From Rickettsiales bacterium (GTDB taxonomy: Bacteria; Pseudomonadota; Alphaproteobacteria; Rickettsiales; SXRF01): a stretch of DNA of 64,000 nt. Shown in pieces: positions 1 through 8,444 of the stretch. Position numbers and translations under genes: made by a program. The stretch is from the NCBI GenBank assembly GCA_041396965.1, contig JAWKXN010000001.1:1860001-1924000 (forward strand). Reading direction: 5' to 3'. The notes beneath the pieces were generated by a model that saw only the letters and a list, made by a program, of their open reading frames with translations, did not search any database and was not told the DNA's origin. Every line of letters begins with the position of its first letter. Position 1 is the first letter of the stretch.

Positions 1-251
1 ATATTTTTGTGGCCATCACGCATAGCGGCAATTACCTCCGCCCCAGCATCAGCACAATCAAGTATAAAAATCGCCTTTGAGTATGGACAGGCGACGGCAG
101 CCTGTTCAAAAAGTTTTAGATAATAAAGACTACCAGCGTAATAAACAGCGTCTGGTGGGCTTTGTAAAACAATCTCCTCTCCACTTTCTTCAGCCTTTTT
201 AAGCTCTTCTATCGCTTGCGATAAAGTATATATGACGATATTTTTAGTCAT
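1..251 (-). CDS. Hypothetical protein, N-terminal part, runs off window
   Basis: An open frame starts at an ATG whose complement is at 249-251 and stays open to base 1, about 83 residues. It begins MTKNIVIYTLSQAIEELKKA and includes VLQSPPDAVYYAGSLYYL and FILDCADAGAEVIAAMRDG. The start overlaps the pgk stop by 8 bases, so it is probably the next gene of the tkt-gap-pgk operon and translationally coupled to pgk. I do not recognise a named family. The sequence is soluble, with no signal peptide or membrane segment in the visible part. Confidence 0.7.
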   Translation of the reverse strand, partial: MTKNIVIYTLSQAIEELKKAEESGEEIVLQSPPDAVYYAGSLYYLKLFEQAAVACPYSKAIFILDCADAGAEVIAAMRDGHKN

Positions 252-1443
252 CCACCAAAGCCGCTACTCCGGGCAGCACCTTACCTTCTAGCCACTCAAG
301 AAAAGCGCCGCCAGCTGTTGATACATAACTCAAACTGCCGATAACACCGCAATGGGTAAGCGCGGCGACCGTATCCCCACCACCAGCTACAGCACGAGAA
401 TTACCACTCTCTGTAAAGGAAGCCACGCTCCTTGCGATACTAAATGTGCTCACGTCAAACGGGCTGGTCTCAAAAGCCCCTACCGGACCATTCCATATAA
501 TAGTTTTACATTCAGCCAGTTCGTCAACAAATAAACGTACAGACTCAGGACCTATATCAACCGCCGTCCATTCTTTTGGTATTGACTCTATACGAGCGAC
601 CTTATTAACAGCAAGAGGCGCGAATTTTTTTGCGACCATCAAATCAACAGGCAGGATTATTTTACAATTATTTTTCCTAGTGTTATCCAAAATAGAAAGA
701 GCTGGTTTTTTCATTCCCGCTTCGCATAGTGACTTGCCAACGTCATACCCCAAAGCGTTTATAAAAACATTGGCCATCGCTCCACCAATAAGTATCTTAT
801 CCATCTTACGTGAGAGATTTTCCAGCAACTCCAGTTTCGTAGAAACTTTAGAGCCACCAATTATCGCCGCTACCGGCTTTTCAGCGTTTGAGAACACACT
901 ATCAAGAACCTCTAGCTCTTCCTGCATCAACCTGCCAGCGACAGTTAGCAAAAACTTAGGAATCCCAACCATAGAGGCATGTGCCCTGTGCGAGCAGGAA
1001 AAAGCCTCATTTACGAACACATCACCAAGTGACGCTAACTCCCTAGCGAACTCGTCATCACCACTTTCCTCCTGCGGATGAAAACGCAGATTTTCTAACA
1101 ATAATATATCACCATTACTAAGATTACTTACCGCTTCCTTAGCGGCACTTCCTACACAATCAACCCCAAATTTCACGTCTTTACCGAAAAATGCCTCCGA
1201 TAAAGCGTCAACTAACGGCGCTAGCGACATTGACGGCACAAACTTACCTTTCGGACGGTCAAAATGCGAAAGCAAAACTATCTTACATTTCTGCTTCAAC
1301 AAATAATCTATAGTTGGTTTAAGCCTAACAATACGGGTATTATCAGTTACTTTACCACCCTGCATCGGCACATTAATATCAACCCGTACCAGCACGGTTT
1401 TTTCTTTCAGGGAAACATCCTCCAGTCTGCGTAATCCCTTCAT
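244..1443 (-). CDS. pgk: Phosphoglycerate kinase
   Basis: Interconverts 1,3-bisphosphoglycerate + ADP and 3-phosphoglycerate + ATP in the cytosol. The 399 residues match the usual length. The substrate site VRVDINVP near residue 20, HFDRPKG near 60, the hinge GGSKVSTKLELL near 197 and the nucleotide loop GGGDTVAAL near 353 are all visible. It starts only 3 bases after the gap stop, so it is co-transcribed with gap, and it overlaps the next ORF by 8 bases. Nothing suggests damage. Confidence 0.98.
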   Translation of the reverse strand: MKGLRRLEDVSLKEKTVLVRVDINVPMQGGKVTDNTRIVRLKPTIDYLLKQKCKIVLLSHFDRPKGKFVPSMSLAPLVDALSEAFFGKDVKFGVDCVGSAAKEAVSNLSNGDILLLENLRFHPQEESGDDEFARELASLGDVFVNEAFSCSHRAHASMVGIPKFLLTVAGRLMQEELEVLDSVFSNAEKPVAAIIGGSKVSTKLELLENLSRKMDKILIGGAMANVFINALGYDVGKSLCEAGMKKPALSILDNTRKNNCKIILPVDLMVAKKFAPLAVNKVARIESIPKEWTAVDIGPESVRLFVDELAECKTIIWNGPVGAFETSPFDVSTFSIARSVASFTESGNSRAVAGGGDTVAALTHCGVIGSLSYVSTAGGAFLEWLEGKVLPGVAALVDD

Positions 1444-1446
1444 CAG

Positions 1447-2451
1447 CTACATACCCGCCCATAATCTAGTTACATCTAACATCCGGTTAGAAAACCCCCA
1501 TTCGTTATCATACCAACTAGCAACCCGCACCAAACGACCTCCAGTTACGAATGTCCCAGTAAGATCCGAGATGCTGCTTTGCGTAGTATGCGTATAATCA
1601 ACAGAAACCAGCGGCTCACTAGAAGCACCAAGCACACCGGCAAGACTGCCCTCTGCCGCTTCCGCTATAAGCTTGTTAATCTCTTCCTTGCTGGTATCAC
1701 GACTGGCGTTAAAAGTAAAATCAACTAACGACACGTTAGGAGTTGGAACACGAATAGCAACCCCATCCAGCTTGCCTTGCATTTCCGGCAGTATCAACCC
1801 TATGGTTTTCGCCGCGCCTGTGGTTGACGGTATCATAGAAACAGCGGCAGCCCTCGCCCTGCGTAAATCTTTATGACTGGAGTCCACCAAATTCTGATCT
1901 CCAGTATATGAGTGAATAGTGGTCATAAAACCATTTTCAATGCCCACACCTTCATTTAACACCTTAACCAACGGCGCGAGACCATTAGTGGTACATGAGC
2001 CAACTGATATAACCTCATGCTCTTTTTTAAGAAGATTGTCATTCACCCCATAAACTATAGTACAATCAACATTTTTAGCTGGAGCTGATATAACAACCCT
2101 CTTCGCGCCAGCTTGTAAATGCTTCTGTGCTTCCAGCTTATCATTGAATTTTCCGGTACACTCCAAAACATAATCAACTCCAAGCTCTCCCCAAGGGATA
2201 AGGGTCGGGTCTTTATGGTGGAACAGTTTCACTTCCTTACCGTCTATACGTAGATTATCGCCATCTTTTTCTACACTATATGGAAAACGACCATGCACTG
2301 AGTCATATTTAAGTAAATGAATATGCGTCTCCGCCGCCGCCGGACCATTAACCGCTACCAACTCAATATCAGCGACCTTTTCCTCATATATCGCCCTTAA
2401 CACACAACGCCCAATGCGCCCTAATCCATTTATTCCAATTTTTATAGTCAT
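1447..2451 (-). CDS. gap: Glyceraldehyde-3-phosphate dehydrogenase, type I
   Basis: NAD-dependent oxidative phosphorylation of glyceraldehyde 3-phosphate. The Rossmann fingerprint GINGLGRIGR opens the protein, the catalytic cysteine is in SCTTN, and the C-terminal SWYDNEWGFSNRM is intact. A longer frame reaches 2493, but the ATG at 2451 gives the canonical MTIKIGINGLG start, preceded by a purine-rich GAAGAA. The extra 14 codons would lie over the 3' end of the hepT reading frame. Second enzyme of the tkt...gap-pgk operon. Confidence 0.97.
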   Translation of the reverse strand: MTIKIGINGLGRIGRCVLRAIYEEKVADIELVAVNGPAAAETHIHLLKYDSVHGRFPYSVEKDGDNLRIDGKEVKLFHHKDPTLIPWGELGVDYVLECTGKFNDKLEAQKHLQAGAKRVVISAPAKNVDCTIVYGVNDNLLKKEHEVISVGSCTTNGLAPLVKVLNEGVGIENGFMTTIHSYTGDQNLVDSSHKDLRRARAAAVSMIPSTTGAAKTIGLILPEMQGKLDGVAIRVPTPNVSLVDFTFNASRDTSKEEINKLIAEAAEGSLAGVLGASSEPLVSVDYTHTTQSSISDLTGTFVTGGRLVRVASWYDNEWGFSNRMLDVTRLWAGM

Positions 2452-2566
2452 TTTTTCTTCTTTTCCATTTTCATTTACTATTGATCTGTTCAATTAGCTC
2501 TAAAATTTGTTCAAGTAAAGGCTGCAAATCATTATCAACCGTATCCCATACATCATTTATCTCAAC

Positions 2567-2812
2567 CTAAAAATAACCATGCGCTAGATGATTACGCATA
2601 GCTATTATCTCTCGCCAAGCAATCTGAAGACTCACCAACTTTATTTCATCAGAAACATGGTTGCAAGCTTCACCTATTATTTCCAACTGCCTTATGATAG
2701 CGTCACGAGTACGATTTCCCCTATTTTTATCTTCCTCATTGTAAAGAAAAATCTGCTCTATAGCATCGCGCACGTGCAAAAGCCTAGCAATATCCGATTT
2801 ATTATCACTCAT
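2567..2812 (-). CDS. hepT: HepT-like HEPN RNase toxin, truncated by in-frame amber
   Basis: HepT toxins are HEPN-fold RNases with an Rx4-6H active site, paired with MntA nucleotidyltransferases. The motif RNHLAHGYF carries the Arg and His. The annotated frame stops right after HGYF (TAG, complement of 2567-2569) at 81 residues. The same frame then reads VEINDVWDTVDNDLQPLL and on to a TGA at 2471-2473. That is exactly the usual C-terminal helix of the family and would give the normal length of about 113. The active-site motif is therefore retained but the last helix is lost unless the amber codon is read through. The start overlaps mntA by 4 bases (ATGA). The pair sits inside a glycolytic operon. 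Confidence 0.85.
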   Translation of the reverse strand: MSDNKSDIARLLHVRDAIEQIFLYNEEDKNRGNRTRDAIIRQLEIIGEACNHVSDEIKLVSLQIAWREIIAMRNHLAHGYF

Positions 2813-3102
2813 AACGGAGTCGCAGATGATAATATTGAGTCTTTAAGATAAGGACTAATATTATTTTCATTTACAATGTCAACCTTACACTTAAGCAAAT
2901 CCTCTAACCCGACATAAAATCCACCAATTTTCAGTAATCCACAACCAGGTAAAGTATTCACCAAAAAATCTACGTCTGAACCCTCTTTTTCCTCATTTCT
3001 GGCGACTGAACCAAAAATACGTATAGACTCAGGGTCAATCCTATATTTTATAGCAAGCTCCCTAATCTCTGATTTATAAGCTCTCAACTCATTAAGATTC
3101 AT
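2809..3102 (-). CDS. mntA: MntA-like minimal nucleotidyltransferase antitoxin
   Basis: A 97-residue minimal nucleotidyltransferase. GSVARNEEKEGSDVDFLVN near residues 31-49 is the GSx(A/Y)R...SDxDxxV signature of MntA proteins, which neutralise HepT by AMPylation. It is followed with a 4-base overlap by hepT, the standard order. The upstream gene in the operon is a small membrane protein, then tkt. Only the family assignment is visible; antitoxin activity is inferred from the pair. Confidence 0.88.
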   Translation of the reverse strand: MNLNELRAYKSEIRELAIKYRIDPESIRIFGSVARNEEKEGSDVDFLVNTLPGCGLLKIGGFYVGLEDLLKCKVDIVNENNISPYLKDSILSSATPL

Positions 3103-3119
3103 AGCTATAAACTCTTAAT

Positions 3120-3386
3120 TCATCTAGTTAAACCAAATATTCCAAACGCAAGGAACAAAACCGCCGAGACAGTTAACAAATTAGCAACCTTATGTAAACC
3201 CTTCACTTGCTCACTAACATCATCCCCAACTTGAGATGGCGAATTAAGCTGTTCATTTTCCATATTTTTAGCTTTTCTTCGTAGTATAAAATGAATTATA
3301 AAAATATCAAACAAACCAACAATAACCAACGATATAGCTAATATAGACCCCGTATCAGATGCAAAAAATTCTGAAAGTCTTTCCAT
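3120..3386 (-). CDS. Small two-helix membrane protein
   Basis: An 88-residue protein with a hydrophobic segment at about 13-34 (ILAISLVIVGLFDIFIIHFI), a polar linker, and a second one near the C-terminus (LLTVSAVLFLAFGIFGL). It lies 15 bases after tkt and 17 bases before mntA on the same strand, so it is probably in the tkt-gap-pgk operon. I recognise no family and propose no function. Confidence 0.65.
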   Translation of the reverse strand: MERLSEFFASDTGSILAISLVIVGLFDIFIIHFILRRKAKNMENEQLNSPSQVGDDVSEQVKGLHKVANLLTVSAVLFLAFGIFGLTR

Positions 3387-3401
3387 TCACACACCTCTAG
3401 T

Positions 3402-5426
3402 CTACTTATTAATCTTTTCCAAAACAGTCTTAACCACATCATCCGCCGTTATACCAAAATGTTTATATAAATCAACAGCAGGAGCCGAAGCGCCAAACCC
3501 GTTCATGCCGATAAATATGCCATCAGTCCCGATATAGCGCTCCCAACCGAAGCCACTAGCCGCTTCTATCGCTACTTTAAGAGTGTCTTTACCAAGAACT
3601 TCCTCACGGTAGGAGACAGGCTGCTCATCAAATAATTCCCAACACGGCATAGAGACGACTTTTACCGCCACATTTTTTTCTGCCAACTGCTTTTGCGCGG
3701 CAAGAGCGATTTCCACCTCAGAGCCAGTAGCTAATATAGTAACTTGTGACTTGTGACCGGTGGCTGGTGAAATAACATAGCCACCTCTAGCGCAGAGATT
3801 TTCAGTCGTATATTCCGTACGCACAGCAGGTAAATTTTGCCGTGATAGCGAAAGCAGTGACGGAGCGTTAAGCACTAGCGATAATGCCCAACATTCAGCG
3901 GTTTCCGTAGCGTCCGCCGGACGTAATACATAAAGATTCGGTATCGCCCGAAGGCTTGCCAGATGCTCAACCGGCTGATGGGTTGGACCATCTTCTCCAA
4001 GTCCAATAGAATCATGGGTCATCACATAAACCACACGCTGCCCCATAAGCGCGGAAAGACGAATCGCCGGACGACAATAATCAGTGAACACTAAAAAAGT
4101 CCCGCCATATGGAATAAACTCCCCATGCAGAGCAAGACCATTCATTACCGCGCCCATAGCATGTTCACGCACACCATAATATATATATCTTCCAGCGAAA
4201 TTATCGGCGGTCACCGGTTGCATAATTTTGGTTTTTGTGTTGTTTGAACCAGTAAGATCCGCCGAGCCACCGATCATCTCCGGTATAGAATCAGTAAGCA
4301 CTTGCAATATATTCTCTGACGATTTACGAGTAGCCTCTTTCGGCTGGTTTTCCGCTAGCTTCTTCTTAAATTCTACGAATTCATCTACCCACCCATCAGG
4401 TAATTCTCTGGCAAGTAATCTTTCAAATTCAGCAGATTTATCAGATTTTTCAAAACGCTGCGTCCATTTAGCAAAATCATTAGCGCCACGACCACCTACA
4501 CTACGCCAACTTTCAAGTATAGCGTCGGGAATCTCAAACTCGCCATATTCCCAACCAATATTTTTCCTCGCGCCTACTATCTCATCAGCACCTAACGGCG
4601 CTCCATGACTTGATGATTTACCGGCTTTATTAGGCGCGCCAAAACCAATCACGGTAGAACAAGCGATAAGCGAAGGCTTAGTACTTTTCTTAGCGCCTGC
4701 GATCGCCGCGCTTACCGCCGCCGCGTTGTGACCATCTACCGCCACGAAATCCCAGCCAGCAGCCTCAAACCTTCCCTTCATATCCTCAGATGTGGTTATA
4801 TCAGTGCTGCCATCAATGGTAATTTTATTATCATCCCACAGAACGATAAGCTTGCTTAGCTTCATATGTCCGGCAAAACTTATCGCTTCCTGACTGATAC
4901 CCTCCATCAAACAACCATCACCAGCGATAGCGTATGTATAATGATCCACCAAATCATCACCAAAACGGGCATTCATCATCCGCTCGGCAAGCGCCATACC
5001 AACAGCGTTCGCTATACCCTGCCCGAGAGGTCCTGTTGTTGTCTCAATACCAGCAGCGTGACCATACTCGGGATGTCCAGCTGTTTTCGCACCTAGCTTA
5101 CGAAAATTTTTTATCTCATCTAACGTTATATCAGGATAACCAGTAAGGTATAACAGCGAGTAAATAAGCATTGAGCCGTGACCAGCCGAGAGTACAAACC
5201 GATCCCTATCCGGCCAGTTCGTATTAGCCGGATCAAATTTAAGATGCTCGGCAAACAAAGCGGTAGCCACGTCCGCCATACCCATCGGCATACCAGGATG
5301 TCCCGACTGCGCTTTTTCCACCGCATCCATAGCAAGAGCGCGAATAGCTCCTGCCATTTCAGACACGCTAACATTTTCGGATATATTATTTTTTTCAGAA
5401 AGTTTTATTGTCACTGATTTTTCCAC
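3402..5426 (-). CDS. tkt: Transketolase
   Basis: Thiamine-diphosphate enzyme of the pentose phosphate and Calvin pathways, 674 residues, typical for bacterial TktA. GHPGMPMGMADVA is near residue 41, the TPP/Mg motif AGDGCLMEGISQEA near 167, and HDSIGLGEDGPTHQPVEHL in the second half, with an intact C-terminal domain. First gene of a minus-strand operon running to gap and pgk, an arrangement common in Alphaproteobacteria. It is divergent from the coiled-coil gene at 5475 across only about 48 bases, which must hold both promoters. Confidence 0.97.
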   Translation of the reverse strand: MEKSVTIKLSEKNNISENVSVSEMAGAIRALAMDAVEKAQSGHPGMPMGMADVATALFAEHLKFDPANTNWPDRDRFVLSAGHGSMLIYSLLYLTGYPDITLDEIKNFRKLGAKTAGHPEYGHAAGIETTTGPLGQGIANAVGMALAERMMNARFGDDLVDHYTYAIAGDGCLMEGISQEAISFAGHMKLSKLIVLWDDNKITIDGSTDITTSEDMKGRFEAAGWDFVAVDGHNAAAVSAAIAGAKKSTKPSLIACSTVIGFGAPNKAGKSSSHGAPLGADEIVGARKNIGWEYGEFEIPDAILESWRSVGGRGANDFAKWTQRFEKSDKSAEFERLLARELPDGWVDEFVEFKKKLAENQPKEATRKSSENILQVLTDSIPEMIGGSADLTGSNNTKTKIMQPVTADNFAGRYIYYGVREHAMGAVMNGLALHGEFIPYGGTFLVFTDYCRPAIRLSALMGQRVVYVMTHDSIGLGEDGPTHQPVEHLASLRAIPNLYVLRPADATETAECWALSLVLNAPSLLSLSRQNLPAVRTEYTTENLCARGGYVISPATGHKSQVTILATGSEVEIALAAQKQLAEKNVAVKVVSMPCWELFDEQPVSYREEVLGKDTLKVAIEAASGFGWERYIGTDGIFIGMNGFGASAPAVDLYKHFGITADDVVKTVLEKINK

Positions 5427-5474
5427 TTCAAATTTTATTAAGTGCTGTTATGATAGACTTGTATCAAGCACAGG

Positions 5475-5822
5475 ATGACAATTTTCTCAACAAAAAACAT
5501 GACTTACTCATCAAATAATCCACTATATCAAGCGACCAATAGGTTAATCTCATCTCTTGAGAAGCTAGAAAACAACATAAGAAACGCTCATAACGTCATA
5601 CAGGACGCTCATATCAGCAGGGAAAGAGAAGCCCAACAGCACCAACATTTGCTAAGCTATCAGCGTGAGAATACCGCCCTGCTTGAAGAGCAGGAAAGAA
5701 TGCAAACCACAATTCTTAATCTTCAACAACAATATGAGGAATTACAAGGAGTAGCCGCTACTATCTATGGCAAATTGGACAACTCCATAGAAAAGCTTAA
5801 CGATATACTGGAAAAATCATAA
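5475..5822 (+). CDS. Coiled-coil protein, DUF4164-like
   Basis: 115 residues, almost entirely heptad-rich from about residue 20 on (LISSLEKLENNI, LLEEQERMQTTILNLQQQYEEL), ending KLDNSIEKLNDILEKS. That end and the position divergent from tkt recall the DUF4164 family that lies beside zapA and tkt in many Alphaproteobacteria. No zapA follows here; a tRNA and an integrated element do. The start could be 5475 or the ATG at 5499; neither has a clear ribosome site. Confidence 0.6.
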   Translation: MTIFSTKNMTYSSNNPLYQATNRLISSLEKLENNIRNAHNVIQDAHISREREAQQHQHLLSYQRENTALLEEQERMQTTILNLQQQYEELQGVAATIYGKLDNSIEKLNDILEKS

Positions 5823-5929
5823 AATAATACTTGACTATAACGGTGGTACAGCTAATTTCTCTGTCCTGATTTATTTTATCCGTCATCCTAGAAATAATGG
5901 ATATTAGAAATAACGGATAGATTATATAC

Positions 5930-6005
5930 GGGGGCGTAGCTCAGTTGGTAGAGCACTTGATTTGCATTCAAGATGTCGCAGGTTCGATTCCTGTCGCCTC
6001 CACCA
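5930..6005 (+). tRNA. tRNA-Ala (anticodon UGC)
   Basis: Full cloverleaf with acceptor GGGGGCG pairing with CGCCTCC, D-arm TAGCTCAGTTGGTAGAGCA, anticodon stem CTTGA/TCAAG around TTTGCAT (anticodon TGC), T-loop GGTTCGATTCC and an encoded CCA end. A tyrosine integrase begins 176 bases downstream in the same orientation, so this tRNA 3' end is the likely integration target and now forms the left attachment site. Confidence 0.97.
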
Positions 6006-6127
6006 TTTTCCCCTTCTTCTACATTTGCTGATGTTTGTTTTTGTTTGCCAAACCACTGGTTTTACTAGGCTTATTGGTTATCTGTGTTTATTTCCATTCA
6101 TAGTTGTTTATGTACAACCTTAAAAAA

Positions 6128-6179
6128 TGGTGGTATTTTTGGTGGTACATGAAAAAATTCACATAGAAATGTACCACCA
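6128..6179 (+). repeat. Left cluster of integrase arm-type repeats
   Basis: TGGTGGTA occurs at 6128-6135 and 6140-6147 (12-base period) and inverted as TACCACCA at 6172-6179, just ahead of the integrase start. The same 12-base-spaced pair recurs at the far end of the element. Short direct repeats flanking the core site on both arms are what tyrosine integrases of this type bind. The role is inferred from position and symmetry. Confidence 0.55.
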
Positions 6180-6180
6180 A

Positions 6181-7383
6181 ATGAAACTGAACGACACCAA
6201 GTGTAAGAATGCCAAACCTCTTGACCCACCTGCGACCTCACCACGCAAATTAGCTGATGGTGATGGGCTTTATTTATGGATATACCCCGATGGTGCGAAA
6301 CGCTGGCGTTTTGATTATCGCCTAAATGGCAAGCGCAAGGTGCTATCCATTGGTATTTATCCCGAAATATCACTAAAAGAGGCGCGAGATAAGAAAATAG
6401 AAGCTCGCAAATTGGTGGCAGAGGGCAAAGACCCATCCTTAGAAAAAAAGCGCACCAAATTGCTCAACACTAGGAGCAGCGAAAATACCTTTGAAAAAGT
6501 CGCCCATAGGTGGATTGAAACCAAAAGAGATACTATAAAACCGCGCTATGCCGAAGGCATTATGTCACGCCTAGAAAAAGATATATTTCCGTTTTTAGGG
6601 GATTATCCAATTAAGGATATTGAACCACCAATGCTTTTGCAAGTAATTCGTAAAATTGAAAGCCGTGGTGCGAACGAAATAGCCAAACGCCAATTACAAA
6701 AATGTGGCGAGATATTCAAATTTGCTATTTCTGAAGGTAGCGCAGTTCGTGATCCGTCCTCTGATATTAAAGGTGCGCTCAAACAAAGCAAAGTTTCGCA
6801 CTATGCTTCTATAGAAAGTAAAGAGTTGCCAGAATTTATAGAAAAAATTGAGGGCAACAAAGCGCGACTGTATGAAAATACCATCAATGCTCTCAAGTTA
6901 ATGATGCTTACCTTCGTTAGAACCAATGAATTAATCAACGCCACATGGGACGAAATAGATTTGGAAGCCAAAGAGTGGATTATACCAGCCGAGCGCATGA
7001 AAATGAAGCGTGAGCATTTTGTTCCACTATCCAAGCAATCTATTATTATTTTACAAAAGCAAAAAGAAACTGGTGGTTATTGGGAACATGTTTTTCCAAG
7101 CAGTGTTAGACCACGCAACGCCATGAGTAATAATACTATTCTTGGTGCGTTAAAACGATTGGGCTACCAAGGAAAAATGACTGGTCATGGCTTTCGCTCT
7201 TTGGCGATGAGCACCATAATGGAAGAACTAGGCTATAGATTTGAAGTGCCAGACTTGCAACTTGCCCATGCTAAAGGTGGAAAAGTAAGACAAGCATACG
7301 ATAGAACAAAATTCAAAGATGAACGCATCAAAATGATGCAAGAATGGGCAGATTATTTGGAAAGTAAGGGGTTGAGGTGCTAG
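6181..7383 (+). CDS. int: Tyrosine integrase, P4/CP4-57 type
   Basis: Site-specific recombinase of 400 residues. The N-terminal arm-binding domain (DUF4102-like) contains KLADGDGLYLWIYPDGAKRW. The catalytic part shows MLTFVRTNEL (Arg I), HGFRSLAMST (HxxR) and LAHAKGGKVRQAYDR (His and nucleophile Tyr). I chose the ATG at 6181 (MKLNDTKCKNAKP), the family's usual start; the longer frame from 6127 would translate the TGGTGGTA repeats. Oriented away from tRNA-Ala, as usual for islands in tRNA 3' ends. Confidence 0.92.
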   Translation: MKLNDTKCKNAKPLDPPATSPRKLADGDGLYLWIYPDGAKRWRFDYRLNGKRKVLSIGIYPEISLKEARDKKIEARKLVAEGKDPSLEKKRTKLLNTRSSENTFEKVAHRWIETKRDTIKPRYAEGIMSRLEKDIFPFLGDYPIKDIEPPMLLQVIRKIESRGANEIAKRQLQKCGEIFKFAISEGSAVRDPSSDIKGALKQSKVSHYASIESKELPEFIEKIEGNKARLYENTINALKLMMLTFVRTNELINATWDEIDLEAKEWIIPAERMKMKREHFVPLSKQSIIILQKQKETGGYWEHVFPSSVRPRNAMSNNTILGALKRLGYQGKMTGHGFRSLAMSTIMEELGYRFEVPDLQLAHAKGGKVRQAYDRTKFKDERIKMMQEWADYLESKGLRC

Positions 7384-7384
7384 T

Positions 7385-8134
7385 GTGGCAAAAATCAAAA
7401 AACCAATAATTGATTATCCTGATTGGCTTCCTAAAGAAGTAAGGAAAGCTGTTGAAAAATATATTAAACAACGCGTTGAATATGCAAATCACTACCAAAA
7501 TTTATTTCCTGTATACTGGGAAAAAGAACGCGCAAATATAAGACAAATTTCAGAAGCATTCACCAATAGTTCCGCAAGCACAACATGGAGTAAACTTCTA
7601 AAAAAATCACCTGATAAAACCATTAAGTTTGTTACTGCACTTTTTCGCATTAACCACGAGCGCGAATTTGAATCCATAACAGTTGATAAATTTGCTAAAG
7701 AAAAGGAAAGTTATGTTGATGTATATAAAAAATGCAAAGAATTTATATACGCGATACATAAACACAATGAAGAATATGACTGTGGTTTATTAGGTGATTA
7801 TTACGAAGAGATTATGCCACTTCTGGATAATTTCCTTACAATGTCATATCAGCATTTTTGCGACTTTAACGAATATGTAGAACATAGTTCTAAAAAAGAA
7901 AATTCACTTATAGCAGAGAGCCGTAAAAAACACTCTAAAAAAGCCGATGCGATTTATTTTATACGCAGAATATCTGCTTTCTTTCGTACCGAATTTGGCA
8001 AACCTATGAATGCTGAAATTGCAGAATTAATACAAGCCATATTTGACATAGAAGAATACGATGAAGACAACATTAAAAAACTCACAAAAGATGTGAAAAA
8101 TATCATCTCAAAAAGGGAACATTCGGCAAAATAA
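7385..8134 (+). CDS. Hypothetical accessory protein of the element
   Basis: 249 residues from a GTG start one base after the integrase stop, so probably co-transcribed with int. It is charged and helical, with no signal peptide, membrane segment or motif I recognise; aromatic-rich stretches such as YDCGLLGDYYEEIMPLLDNF are seen. The gene is AT-rich. It is a cargo or accessory gene of the tRNA-Ala element. Confidence 0.6.
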   Translation: MAKIKKPIIDYPDWLPKEVRKAVEKYIKQRVEYANHYQNLFPVYWEKERANIRQISEAFTNSSASTTWSKLLKKSPDKTIKFVTALFRINHEREFESITVDKFAKEKESYVDVYKKCKEFIYAIHKHNEEYDCGLLGDYYEEIMPLLDNFLTMSYQHFCDFNEYVEHSSKKENSLIAESRKKHSKKADAIYFIRRISAFFRTEFGKPMNAEIAELIQAIFDIEEYDEDNIKKLTKDVKNIISKREHSAK

Positions 8135-8242
8135 TTTTCTAACCGAACGAGTACCGAAGCATACCCCGAACCTCAATAAAATTATCGTGAAATCACCAAT
8201 AGTTGAGTGCTTTCATTTAACATAATTTTAGAAAGGTTTTTT

Positions 8243-8434
8243 ATGACTATTTTAGAAACAAAACTGGTCTGCTCAGTGCCAGAGGCAATGCAGATTAGTA
8301 ATTTAGGACGAAACTCAATTTATAACGCAATTAAAGAAGGTAAGCTAGTTGCCAAAAAATATGGCGCACGCACTTTAATTGAAATGAAGGCACTTGAAGC
8401 CTTCATCGCCTCTTTACCCAACAAAGAACAATAG
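8243..8434 (+). CDS. AlpA/excisionase-like HTH protein
   Basis: 63 residues from the ATG at 8243, with GAAAGG upstream. SVPEAMQISNLGRNSIYNAI followed by KEGKLVAKKYGARTLIE is the winged-helix pattern of excisionase/AlpA regulators: helix-turn-helix, then a basic wing, then a helix (EALEAFIASL-like). Such proteins direct excision or activate int in P4-like elements. It lies just before the primase gene. Confidence 0.7.
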   Translation: MTILETKLVCSVPEAMQISNLGRNSIYNAIKEGKLVAKKYGARTLIEMKALEAFIASLPNKEQ

Positions 8435-8444
8435 GGAGGCGAAC

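Noticed and set aside
446..1081. Plus-strand ORF of 211 residues
   Set aside because: Antisense to pgk, whose motifs are complete; composition is serine/threonine/isoleucine-rich as expected for a shadow frame.
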